Source: JACRBK01 sp964427955 (lineage in GTDB: Bacteria; Chloroflexota; Anaerolineae; Aggregatilineales; Aggregatilineaceae). Taken from it: DNA of 13,539 nt. The translations under genes and the position numbers were made by a program. The notes beneath the pieces are model-generated. The model saw only the letters and a program-made list of their open reading frames with translations, was not told the origin of the DNA and searched no databases. Shown here piece after piece: positions 1 to 6,384 of this stretch. The stretch is from positions 1 through 13,539 of the forward strand of contig CAYRWY010000130.1 in NCBI GenBank assembly GCA_964427955.1, written 5' to 3'. How positions within the stretch are numbered: the stretch's first letter is position 1; every line of letters begins with the position of its first letter.

Positions 1-1
1 G

Positions 2-52
2 GCCTCACAAAACCTTAAATTGACACACATAGGGCAATTCATGAATTGCCCC
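2..52 (-). repeat. Dispersed 3'-UTR hairpin element, copy 1
   Basis: Positions 2-36 match the reverse complement of 7471-7505 at 34 of 35 bases; the one difference is at 25. The match continues as structure: GGGCA at 32-36 and TGCCCC at 47-52 enclose a 10-base core at 37-46 that is itself palindromic, so 32-51 is a perfect 20-bp palindrome. The strand given is that of the gene it follows, the receiver ending at 79. The left end is at the window edge, so the element may be longer. Confidence 0.75.
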
Positions 53-73
53 TACGACTCACCCGTAGGGGCA
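47..73 (-). repeat. Second hairpin after the response regulator stop, overlapping the first
   Basis: A perfect 10-bp inverted repeat (47-56 with 64-73) with a 7-base loop lies 5 bases beyond the stop codon of the receiver gene ending at 79. Its left arm shares 47-51 with the palindrome at 32-51, so the two hairpins cannot form fully at once. There is no T-run after it on the minus strand, so it may be a transcript-end structure rather than a classic intrinsic terminator. Confidence 0.6.
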
Positions 74-78
74 GACCG

Positions 79-459
79 CTAGCGGGCTTCCCAGACCGGC
101 TCGTCGCTCAAAATGCGCTCCAACTGATCGACGAAGCGGGCCGGGTTGAGCGGCTTGCCGAGGAAGCTGTGAAAGCCCATCGCGCGCGCGGTGTTGATCT
201 CGCTGAGGTGGACCGTGCAGGCCACAATCGGGGCTTCGATCCCGATCTCGTTCTTCAGAATGCCCAGCATCTCATAGCCGTCGATCTTGGGCATTTCCAG
301 ATCGAGAAACACGACATCGACTGCGTCAAGATCCTGCAAGGCTTCGTCCACCCGCGTGGGGTCCTGGACAGCGGTATAGCTCATCCCGACCATTTCCAGC
401 AGTTCCGTCAGCACTTCGAGGTTGGTCCGGTTATCGTCAATGACCAGGGCGTGAGGCAT
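79..459 (-). CDS. Receiver-only response regulator (third in array)
   Basis: A 126-residue single-domain response regulator, predicted to be a cytoplasmic phospho-acceptor in two-component signalling. It has the acidic pair D8-D9, phospho-acceptor D53 in the FLDLEMP motif, T82 after beta-4 and K102 in GKP. No output domain follows; the protein ends about 16 residues after alpha-5 with a tail reading ILSDEPVWEAR. The ATG at 459 is chosen because AAAGG (466-470) sits 6 bases upstream; an earlier in-frame start at 525 would overlap the preceding gene and add non-homologous sequence. It lies 37 bp after another receiver gene, so it is probably the last gene of the kinase operon. The partner that reads its phosphorylation state is not visible in the window. 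Confidence 0.95.
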   Translation of the reverse strand: MPHALVIDDNRTNLEVLTELLEMVGMSYTAVQDPTRVDEALQDLDAVDVVFLDLEMPKIDGYEMLGILKNEIGIEAPIVACTVHLSEINTARAMGFHSFLGKPLNPARFVDQLERILSDEPVWEAR

Positions 460-496
460 AAGCGACCTTTCAGAGTGAGCACCAAAGTTACTAAAA

Positions 497-901
497 CTAA
501 CGCGCGATCCAGATCGGCTTCCCATTGATTATGTCGGCTACCTGTTGGGGAAATTCCCTGAAGCTGATCGGTTTGGGAATAAATCCGGCAAAACCTTTGA
601 TCTGGGCTTTCGGAATCGACGACGAACTATCCGACGCCGACACCGCGACGATGGGCACGTGGTTGAATTCGGGCAGCAGACGAATCTGGTCGAAAATATC
701 GAACCCGGTCACGTTGCCGGGGAACATCAGGTCCAGCAGAATGATGTCCACTGGGGCGAACGACTTCAACTTCTCGCACGTCGTGCGCCCCCACCGCTCG
801 AACGCGATCACCGCGCCGTGTTCCTTCAACAACATCTGGGCAATGATGCGGTTTTCGAGATCGTCTTCCACGATAAAGATGCGCTTATCCTGCAAAAGCA
901 T
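497..901 (-). CDS. Receiver-only response regulator (second in array)
   Basis: A 134-residue REC protein. It has acidic residues E12, D13 and D14, phospho-acceptor D57 in LLDLMFP, S88 in place of the usual Thr/Ser, and K110 in PKP. There is no DNA-binding or enzymatic domain. The C-terminal tail, IINGKPIWIAR, resembles those of the two neighbouring receivers. The beta-3/alpha-3 loop carries a short insertion (PGNVTGFD where most receivers have P..DG), as in some CheY-like proteins. The ribosome binding region is unusual: the ATG is preceded on the minus strand by GGAA and an uninterrupted run of 12 G. It lies 26 bp after the first receiver and is probably cotranscribed with the kinase. Confidence 0.95.
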   Translation of the reverse strand: MLLQDKRIFIVEDDLENRIIAQMLLKEHGAVIAFERWGRTTCEKLKSFAPVDIILLDLMFPGNVTGFDIFDQIRLLPEFNHVPIVAVSASDSSSSIPKAQIKGFAGFIPKPISFREFPQQVADIINGKPIWIAR

Positions 902-903
902 GG

Positions 904-915
904 CCCCCCCCCCCC
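904..915 (-). promoter_or_regulatory. G12 homopolymer in the ribosome binding region of the second receiver
   Basis: Twelve consecutive C on the plus strand read as G12 on the coding strand, starting 3 bases upstream of the ATG at 901. Together with the preceding GGAA it forms the only Shine-Dalgarno-like sequence. Such tracts can change length by slippage, which here would change the spacing or strength of the site without altering the reading frame. Confidence 0.7.
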
Positions 916-927
916 TTCCGGCGAGTA

Positions 928-1368
928 CTACTTGATCCGCCAGAATTTTTCCCCGCTGAGAATGCGATTGAGAGCCTCTGGAAAGGTGCGTTGATCAATC
1001 GGCTTGGCAATACAACTGTCAAACCCGGCATTCCGCAACAGGTTCACTTCTTCGTTCATCACGCTGGCTGTGAGTGCCACCACGGTCGTCGCGCGATAGC
1101 GTTCGTGCGCGCGGAGCAGCTTGAGTATCTCGAAGCCGTTCATCGGCTGCATATGAATGTCGAGAAAGATCACTTTCGGCGGGTCGCTCAGCGCCTCGAT
1201 CTTCGCCAGAAAGTCGGCGCTGTCTTCGAAGATGGTCACCTGCTCGTACCCCAGCATGTCTACCAGGAGCAGCCGCATCACCTCCCGGCTCATCGGGTCG
1301 TCTTCCACGTACAGAAACGTAGGGGTCACCCTGACCGCTGCGGTCGGTTGATCGTTACCCGTTGACAT
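928..1368 (-). CDS. Receiver-only response regulator (first in array)
   Basis: A 146-residue REC protein with a 16-residue N-terminal lead before beta-1. It has acidic residues E22, D23 and D24, phospho-acceptor D70 in FLDIHM, T100 and K122 in AKP. It ends with ILSGEKFWRIK, like the tails of the next two genes. The ATG at 1368 lies inside the end of the kinase gene (14-bp overlap), with GGGGAG at 1376-1381 seven bases upstream, which suggests translational coupling. This position makes it the likeliest direct partner of the kinase, but that is inference from gene order. There is no output domain. Confidence 0.96.
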   Translation of the reverse strand: MSTGNDQPTAAVRVTPTFLYVEDDPMSREVMRLLLVDMLGYEQVTIFEDSADFLAKIEALSDPPKVIFLDIHMQPMNGFEILKLLRAHERYRATTVVALTASVMNEEVNLLRNAGFDSCIAKPIDQRTFPEALNRILSGEKFWRIK

Positions 1369-3718
1369 CTAACTTCTCCCCTACCAACGTCGGCGCGGTG
1401 GCCGACACTACCGGCAGTTTGACGTAAAAAGCCGCGCCCTGACCGGGGGTGCTTTCCACCCACAGCGAGCCGCCGTGCGCTTCGGCCAGCCGCCGCGAGA
1501 TGGTCAGCCCCAGGCCCGTCCCGCCGCCCTTTTTGAGACCCACCCCGGTCTGCTGGAACGGCACGAAAATAGCCTCCTGGTCTTCCGGCGGAATGCCCGG
1601 CCCGGTATCCCTGACGGCGATGAGGATGTGTCCATCGTGCGCGTGGGCCTGGAGCGTAATCGTGCCGGAGTCGGTGAATTTGCAGGCGTTCGACATCAAG
1701 TTCAGAATGATCTGGCGCACGCGCTGCTTATCCGCCCGGATCAGCGGCAGATCGCTGCCGATGTCGGTCACCAGTTGGATGGGCTTGTCTTCGAGCATCG
1801 ACTGGCCGGTCGAGATCACGAACTGAAGCTCTTCGGTGACGTTCACATTCTCTTCGACGAACAGTTGCAGCGCCCCGGCTTCGATCTTGGAGATGTCGAG
1901 CACGTCGTTGATCAGATCCAGCAGGTGCTCGGCACTGATGACGGTCTTGTCCAGCGCGCCTTTCTGACGCTCGGTGACCGGCCCCATCATGCCGGACGAC
2001 ACGAACTGGGTGAAGTTCAGGATCGCGTTCAGCGGCGTGCGCAGCTCGTGCGACATGGCCGCCAGAAATTGCGATTTGACCTTGTTGGCCTGCTCGGCTT
2101 CGCGGCGGGCGGTTTCGGTTTCGGCGAACGACTGCGCGTTGCGCACGGCAATCGTGATCTGCTCGGCCAGCGCCGTCAGGATGCTGCGGTCTTCCGGCGT
2201 AAACCGCCCGACTTTTTCGGACTGCACATCGAACACGCCCAACACCTGGCGGCCCAGCACCAGCGGGATCGCCAGTTCGGAGCGGGTATCCGGCACGGCA
2301 GCCACCGGCATGAAAGCATTGGACTGAGTGACGTCGTCGATGTTGACCGCCTGCCGGGAGCGGGCCGCCAGCGCGATCAGGCTGGGATCGGCGTCCAGGG
2401 GAATGGTGGTGAACAAGTCCCGGTCCAGACTGCGCCCCTGAGAGTCGGCCCCGGCCTGCGGGACCAGCCTGTCGCCATCGACCAGCAGGAATACGAGCGC
2501 CGCATAGAATTTGAAGCGCTGGACAGTTAGCGTCACGATCTGGTTCAGCAGATCGTCGAGCTTGAGTTGGGTCGTGATCTGGCGTGACACGTCCGACGCC
2601 ACCTGAAGATCGCGCGTGCGGGCCGTCACGCGATCTTCCAACCCGCCAATCAGATCGCGCAGTTGGACGGTCATGCTGTTGAAGGACTGGGCCAGGAGGC
2701 CGATCTCGTCGCGGCGGTTGACTTCCACCGTGCGCGAGAGATCGCCGCCGGCAATGGCCGAGGCCGCGCGCGTCAGGTCCCCCACCGGGCGCACCGCCCG
2801 GCCAATGGCCAGCCACAACAGCACCATGATGAGCAGCACCCCCAGCACCAGGGCGGCCAGCGCCACGCGCTGGAAGAGGTGCAGCGGATCGAGCACCTCG
2901 TCCACGCGCTGCTGGACGATGATGCCCCAGCCGTTATCGAGCGTATCCAGGTAAGCGCGCCACGTATGGCCCTGGCCGTCCGTGAAGTTATAAATTCCCG
3001 TCTGGCCGGATCGCAGCGCCACGATGGGCTTATCCTGGCTGAGATCGTGGAGTTCGACCGTCGTATATGCCTCGTTCGGATGGGCAATCGCGAGGTTGCT
3101 GCCGTCCACGATGTAGGAATAGCCGGTGTCCCCGACGCGGCTGGCCACGGTTTCTGCGGTGATGCTGGCCAGATCGGCGGCAAACATCCCGACGCCGACC
3201 AGATTCCCGTCTGCGTCTTTGATGGGCGTCGAGACGACCAGCGCCGGTTTGCCGGTGGTACGCCCGATCAGGCTTTGATACGCCAGCGGCGCACCATCCC
3301 TGATGGATTGGAACCAGGGCCGGTCGTTGTAATCGATGGGATCTTGGGCATCGCTGCGGGCGACGTTCAGACCGTCCAGGTTGGTGGTGCTGATCAGGTA
3401 CATGTAGGGATAGGCCGCCTGCATGGCTTCCAACACCGGCTTCTGCTGCGCCGGGTCCATGCTGATCACCTCCGGCAGGGTGGCCAGTTCCTGAAGGGCG
3501 CGCACGTTGAGATCGAGCCAGGTTGACGTGTTGGTTCTCAACACGCGGTTGGTCATGCGCAAATGATCGTTGGCATCATCCGTCATCTGCGCGCCCGCCC
3601 GTTCGATAATCACGCCGACGACCCCCGCCAGGAGCGGAATGGCGACGATCAGCGTCAGGATCGTCAGGCGAGTTTGCAGACGGTTGCGAAAAGCACCCAT
3701 AGAAGCTCGAAAATCCAT
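1355..3718 (-). CDS. Membrane sensor histidine kinase (Cache-HAMP-GAF-HisKA-HATPase)
   Basis: A 787-residue sensor kinase expected to autophosphorylate on His and pass phosphate to receivers. In order: transmembrane helix 1 (about 18-39), an extracytoplasmic double-Cache type domain (about 41-271, with the small-ligand motif around DRPWFQ at 132-137), transmembrane helix 2 (about 283-306), HAMP (304-357), GAF (about 379-531), HisKA with H557 in MSHELRTP, and HATPase_c with N677 in the N box, DTGPGI at 704-709 and GGGTGLGL at 731-738. All catalytic motifs look intact. There is no receiver domain. The ATG at 3718 is preferred over an in-frame start 27 bp upstream because AGGGGGGG (3723-3730) lies 4 bases before it. 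It heads an operon with three receiver genes. The Cache and GAF domains suggest both external and internal signal input; the ligands are unknown. Confidence 0.97.
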   Translation of the reverse strand: MDFRASMGAFRNRLQTRLTILTLIVAIPLLAGVVGVIIERAGAQMTDDANDHLRMTNRVLRTNTSTWLDLNVRALQELATLPEVISMDPAQQKPVLEAMQAAYPYMYLISTTNLDGLNVARSDAQDPIDYNDRPWFQSIRDGAPLAYQSLIGRTTGKPALVVSTPIKDADGNLVGVGMFAADLASITAETVASRVGDTGYSYIVDGSNLAIAHPNEAYTTVELHDLSQDKPIVALRSGQTGIYNFTDGQGHTWRAYLDTLDNGWGIIVQQRVDEVLDPLHLFQRVALAALVLGVLLIMVLLWLAIGRAVRPVGDLTRAASAIAGGDLSRTVEVNRRDEIGLLAQSFNSMTVQLRDLIGGLEDRVTARTRDLQVASDVSRQITTQLKLDDLLNQIVTLTVQRFKFYAALVFLLVDGDRLVPQAGADSQGRSLDRDLFTTIPLDADPSLIALAARSRQAVNIDDVTQSNAFMPVAAVPDTRSELAIPLVLGRQVLGVFDVQSEKVGRFTPEDRSILTALAEQITIAVRNAQSFAETETARREAEQANKVKSQFLAAMSHELRTPLNAILNFTQFVSSGMMGPVTERQKGALDKTVISAEHLLDLINDVLDISKIEAGALQLFVEENVNVTEELQFVISTGQSMLEDKPIQLVTDIGSDLPLIRADKQRVRQIILNLMSNACKFTDSGTITLQAHAHDGHILIAVRDTGPGIPPEDQEAIFVPFQQTGVGLKKGGGTGLGLTISRRLAEAHGGSLWVESTPGQGAAFYVKLPVVSATAPTLVGEKLDVNG

Positions 3719-3757
3719 CTTTCCCCCCCTCACTGCGAGCCACATTTTTACGCCATT

Positions 3758-3816
3758 ATCATAAAATAAGCATACAATGGTTTATTAGACGATGCTGTGA
3801 AACTTTCATGAAACTT
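3758..3816 (-). promoter_or_regulatory. Candidate activator-dependent promoter of the kinase operon
   Basis: Two copies of TGAAACTT (plus strand 3798-3805 and 3809-3816) are spaced exactly 11 bp apart, one helical turn, with a 10-bp palindrome (3804-3813) across them. On the minus strand they lie upstream of TATGAT (3758-3763), a good -10, while the corresponding -35 (3781-3786) is poor. Phased direct repeats next to a weak -35 are typical of sites for OmpR/PhoB-type activators. The promoter call is inference. Confidence 0.4.
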
Positions 3817-3891
3817 CAATAATATTAAGGTGACATTAAATTTTTTTACCCCTGCCTGATCGGGCATTCCTCTTCTGGATCGCGCCACAGC

Positions 3892-3920
3892 TTGACAAAT
3901 GTTCGGGGGCATGGTAAACT
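3892..3920 (+). promoter_or_regulatory. Sigma-70 type promoter of the degenerate receiver operon
   Basis: TTGACA (3892-3897), 17 bases, then TAAACT (3915-3920), with TGG just before the -10 as an extended element. Transcription would start near 3927, about 47 bases before the TTG start codon. An ATG at 3899 lies inside this promoter, which argues against the longer reading frame. Confidence 0.75.
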
Positions 3921-3926
3921 ATTCGT

Positions 3927-3950
3927 GTAATTGCACAATCATGCAATTAC
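3927..3950 (+). promoter_or_regulatory. Perfect inverted repeat at the transcript start (operator or leader hairpin)
   Basis: GTAATTGCA (3927-3935) and TGCAATTAC (3942-3950) are perfect 9-bp arms around a 6-base spacer. A third related sequence, GCAATTTC, follows at 3951-3958. The position at +1 to about +24 of the predicted transcript fits either a repressor operator or a 5'-end RNA hairpin. Confidence 0.6.
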
Positions 3951-3960
3951 GCAATTTCGC

Positions 3961-3968
3961 AAAGGAGG
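3961..3968 (+). promoter_or_regulatory. Shine-Dalgarno site that sets a TTG start
   Basis: AAAGGAGG ends 5 bases before TTG at 3974. It is the best ribosome binding site in the region, and no in-frame ATG or GTG lies at a usable distance. Confidence 0.85.
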
Positions 3969-3973
3969 AAGCT

Positions 3974-4432
3974 TTGTCTCAGTCAATCCCGTTACAGTTT
4001 GCCTCAGTCGTCAATTCGCTTACGTCTTCCGATGCGATCACCTGCCCGATTCAGATTCTGGTCATTGATCGGATGAACGGGCCGGCGAACGTCCTGGTCG
4101 ATACCATCAGCCTGCTGCTCAGCCGCGAGGTATCCGTCACCGTGGTGGACGAGCACGCCGACGCCCTGCGCGCGCTGGACTATTATCATTTCGACCTGGT
4201 GGTGGTCGGACTGCAAGAGAACCAGCCGCTCCAGCTCACTATCCTCCCGCAGATTCACCGCCAGAACCCGGAGCGACCTATCCTGGCGGTGGGGCGCGAC
4301 CTACCCCGCCTGGTCCAGCAGTACGCCTACTCCTACGGCGCGCGCGAAGTGCTGAATATGCCCGAACGTTCGGCGGATCTCAAAACCCTGGTGGCCCAGA
4401 TGACCGAGCGTTATCTGCACCCGCTGTGCTAA
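3974..4432 (+). CDS. Degenerate receiver (pseudo-REC) protein
   Basis: A 152-residue protein starting at TTG. The pattern of a response regulator receiver is visible from about residue 26: beta-1 PIQILVIDR, beta-2 SVTVVDE, beta-3 FDLVVVGL, beta-4 PILAVGR, and an alpha-5 like C-terminus. The key residues are missing: G79 stands where the phospho-acceptor Asp should be, only D32 remains of the acidic pair, and there is no clear KP motif near the end (MPERS occupies that region). It is therefore unlikely to be phosphorylated and may act through protein contacts. It is divergent from the kinase operon and followed 41 bp later by the hydrolase fusion gene, with no terminator seen between them. The family assignment rests on secondary-structure pattern only. 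Confidence 0.75.
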   Translation: MSQSIPLQFASVVNSLTSSDAITCPIQILVIDRMNGPANVLVDTISLLLSREVSVTVVDEHADALRALDYYHFDLVVVGLQENQPLQLTILPQIHRQNPERPILAVGRDLPRLVQQYAYSYGAREVLNMPERSADLKTLVAQMTERYLHPLC

Positions 4433-4473
4433 CGCCATCAACAAAATATCCGCTTTGAAAGGAGCAGTCCCAC

Positions 4474-6312
4474 ATGAGCGATTTTCCGTTCGATGACTTC
4501 GGTTCCTTTTATGGTCACCTGTTTGGCCTCTACCAGGAGCAGCGTTACGCCGAGGCCCTGAACCTCGCCACGCACGAGTTCGGGCGCTTCCCGGATCAAG
4601 CGCCGCTGATGTTCCACTTCCGCGCGTGCATGGCCGCCTGTGCCGGAGACGGCCCGCTGGCGCTGCGCCTGTTGGGCGAGGCGATGAACGCCGGATACTG
4701 GTACACGGATCGCTACTGGGACGACGCTGACTTCACCATCGTGAAGGATGATCCGGAATTCGCCCGGCTGCGCGCCATCTCGACGGCCCGCTATGTGGAG
4801 ATGCGCAAGACCGCCCAGCCTATGCTCGCCGTCGAAAGCCCGGACCTCTCCGGCCCGCTGCCGCTCCTGCTGGCCCTGCATGGCAACAATCAAAACAGCG
4901 CGCTGGCGAAAGACGCCTGGCTGCCCGCGGTCGTGCTGGGGTGGCGGCTGGCGCTCCCCCAATCCTCCCAGGTCGTCGGCCAAAATGCGTTTGTGTGGGA
5001 CGAGCGCGACACCCGCGAGCAGGAACTCCGCGCGCACTGGGACACCCTGATCCAGGCGCACGCCATCGACGAGCAGCGCACCGTGATCGGCGGCTTTTCG
5101 ATGGGCGCCGAGACGGCCATCGTCACCGCGCTGACCGGCGTGCTGCCGCTGCGTGGCTTCATCGCTGTCGCGCCGGGCGGCCCGTCCATCAGCCAGCCGG
5201 AGCAGTGGAAGCCGTTGATCGAGGCGGCCCAGGGGCGCGGGCTGCGCGGGGTGATCATCGTCGGCGGCAGGGATCGGTCGAGCGAGCCTACGCAGACGCT
5301 GGTTAAGCTGCTCAACGAGGGCGGCATCCCGTGCGAACTGGTCCACTACCCGGAGATGGGGCACGACTATCCGCCCGATTTTGCCGCGCGCCTGCCCGAC
5401 TGGCTCGACTTCGTGCTGGGCAACAGGCGCTCCCGGTCGGAGGTTCAGGCGTTGTTCACCACCGCCCGGCAGGCGATTGGCGGGCTGTTCGGCCCGGCCT
5501 ACCAGCAGCAGCTTGAGGCGCTGGGATTGGCCGGTCAGGACAGCTATCTGTTGGCGGTCGCCAGCGATTTCGAGCCGCAGCCGATTTCCCCGGCCCGGCT
5601 GCAAATCCGCAACCCGTATTCGAACGCGCAGTTCGCCGCGGACGGGCTGGCCGACATGGCCCGGCGCGGGTTGGTGGAAGCGAGCGGCGGCGGCGAATAC
5701 TGCCTGACGGCGGCGGGCCACGAGAAGGTCCGCGCACTGGACAACATCCTGCGCGACACGTTGGGAAACGCCGGATCGCTGCCCGAAACCGAGACCTGCG
5801 CGGCGCTGCTGCGCAAGCTGGTGGACGCGGCGTTGGTCGCCGCCGAGCCTGCCGACCGGACGTGTGTCACCACCAACCGCCACTCCGATCCCGGCCCGCA
5901 AGGCCCGGTCCTGCTGCGCATCCTGCAATGCCTGGCCGACCTGAACGCCTTCCGTGATGATGCGCACCTGGGCGCGTGGCGTCCGACGGGCGTCAGCGGA
6001 CCGGCCTGGGAAGCGTTCACCTTCCTGTGGCGCGGCGACGTCACCGGCCCCGCCGACCTGGCCGAAAAACTCCCCTACCGTCACTTCACGGCGGACGATT
6101 ACCGCGCCGCCGTGGGCGAACTGGTGGATCAGGGCTGGGTCACCGCTGAGGACGGCGTCTACCGCGTGACGAACGATGGCAGGGCGCTGCGCCAGCAGGT
6201 CGAAGACCTGACGGATCGCTATTATTACGGAGCCTGGCAGGCGCTCAGCCCGGCGGAATTGACCGACTTAGGGGTGCGGTTGGAGCACCTGCGCGACGGG
6301 TTGCCGGTGTAA
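4474..6312 (+). CDS. TPR-like / alpha-beta hydrolase / double winged-helix fusion protein
   Basis: A 612-residue predicted cytoplasmic protein with three parts. Residues 1-110 are helical and TPR-like (QEQRYAEALN, then RACMAACAGDGPLALRLLGE). Residues about 125-315 are an alpha/beta hydrolase with oxyanion region HGNNQN (136-141), nucleophile S209 in GFSMG, acid D267 in GGRD and H297 in MGH, so a full catalytic triad. Residues about 320-612 contain two segments that read like winged-helix folds: one around 355-425, ending in a wing-like GGGEYCLTAAG, and one around 505-585 (wing-like EDGVYRVTNDG). The start has AAAGGAG (4458-4464) 9 bases upstream. The hydrolase family has carboxylesterase-like members, but the substrate is unknown. 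The C-terminal half may bind DNA or only mediate contacts. No signal peptide is seen. The fusion is unusual. Confidence 0.85.
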   Translation: MSDFPFDDFGSFYGHLFGLYQEQRYAEALNLATHEFGRFPDQAPLMFHFRACMAACAGDGPLALRLLGEAMNAGYWYTDRYWDDADFTIVKDDPEFARLRAISTARYVEMRKTAQPMLAVESPDLSGPLPLLLALHGNNQNSALAKDAWLPAVVLGWRLALPQSSQVVGQNAFVWDERDTREQELRAHWDTLIQAHAIDEQRTVIGGFSMGAETAIVTALTGVLPLRGFIAVAPGGPSISQPEQWKPLIEAAQGRGLRGVIIVGGRDRSSEPTQTLVKLLNEGGIPCELVHYPEMGHDYPPDFAARLPDWLDFVLGNRRSRSEVQALFTTARQAIGGLFGPAYQQQLEALGLAGQDSYLLAVASDFEPQPISPARLQIRNPYSNAQFAADGLADMARRGLVEASGGGEYCLTAAGHEKVRALDNILRDTLGNAGSLPETETCAALLRKLVDAALVAAEPADRTCVTTNRHSDPGPQGPVLLRILQCLADLNAFRDDAHLGAWRPTGVSGPAWEAFTFLWRGDVTGPADLAEKLPYRHFTADDYRAAVGELVDQGWVTAEDGVYRVTNDGRALRQQVEDLTDRYYYGAWQALSPAELTDLGVRLEHLRDGLPV

Positions 6313-6318
6313 GGGCAA

Positions 6319-6347
6319 TTGACAGCGCCGTCCAACACCTTTAAGAT
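6319..6347 (+). promoter_or_regulatory. Sigma-70 type promoter of the ArsR-like gene
   Basis: TTGACA (6319-6324), a 17-base spacer and TAAGAT (6342-6347) begin 6 bases after the hydrolase stop. Transcription would start near 6354, leaving a leader of about 30 bases with AAAAGG (6372-6377) as the ribosome binding site. A second TTGACA at 6348-6353 has no matching -10. Confidence 0.7.
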
Positions 6348-6384
6348 TTGACATACACATCGTTCGCAGACAAAAGGTAGCCTC

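Noticed and set aside
1475..2530. A 351-codon plus-strand frame opposite the histidine kinase
   Set aside because: It is composed of Arg/Gln/His/Gly-rich sequence with no domain pattern; the kinase motifs on the other strand are unambiguous.
3899..3973. Upstream ATG start for the degenerate receiver
   Set aside because: It lies inside the promoter (overlaps the base after the -35) and has no ribosome site; the TTG at 3974 has an ideal one.
4438..6084. A 548-codon open frame on the minus strand, antisense to the hydrolase fusion gene
   Set aside because: It is rich in Arg, Gln and Gly with no recognisable motif, a pattern expected opposite a GC-rich gene. The plus-strand frame has a clear catalytic triad and ribosome binding site.
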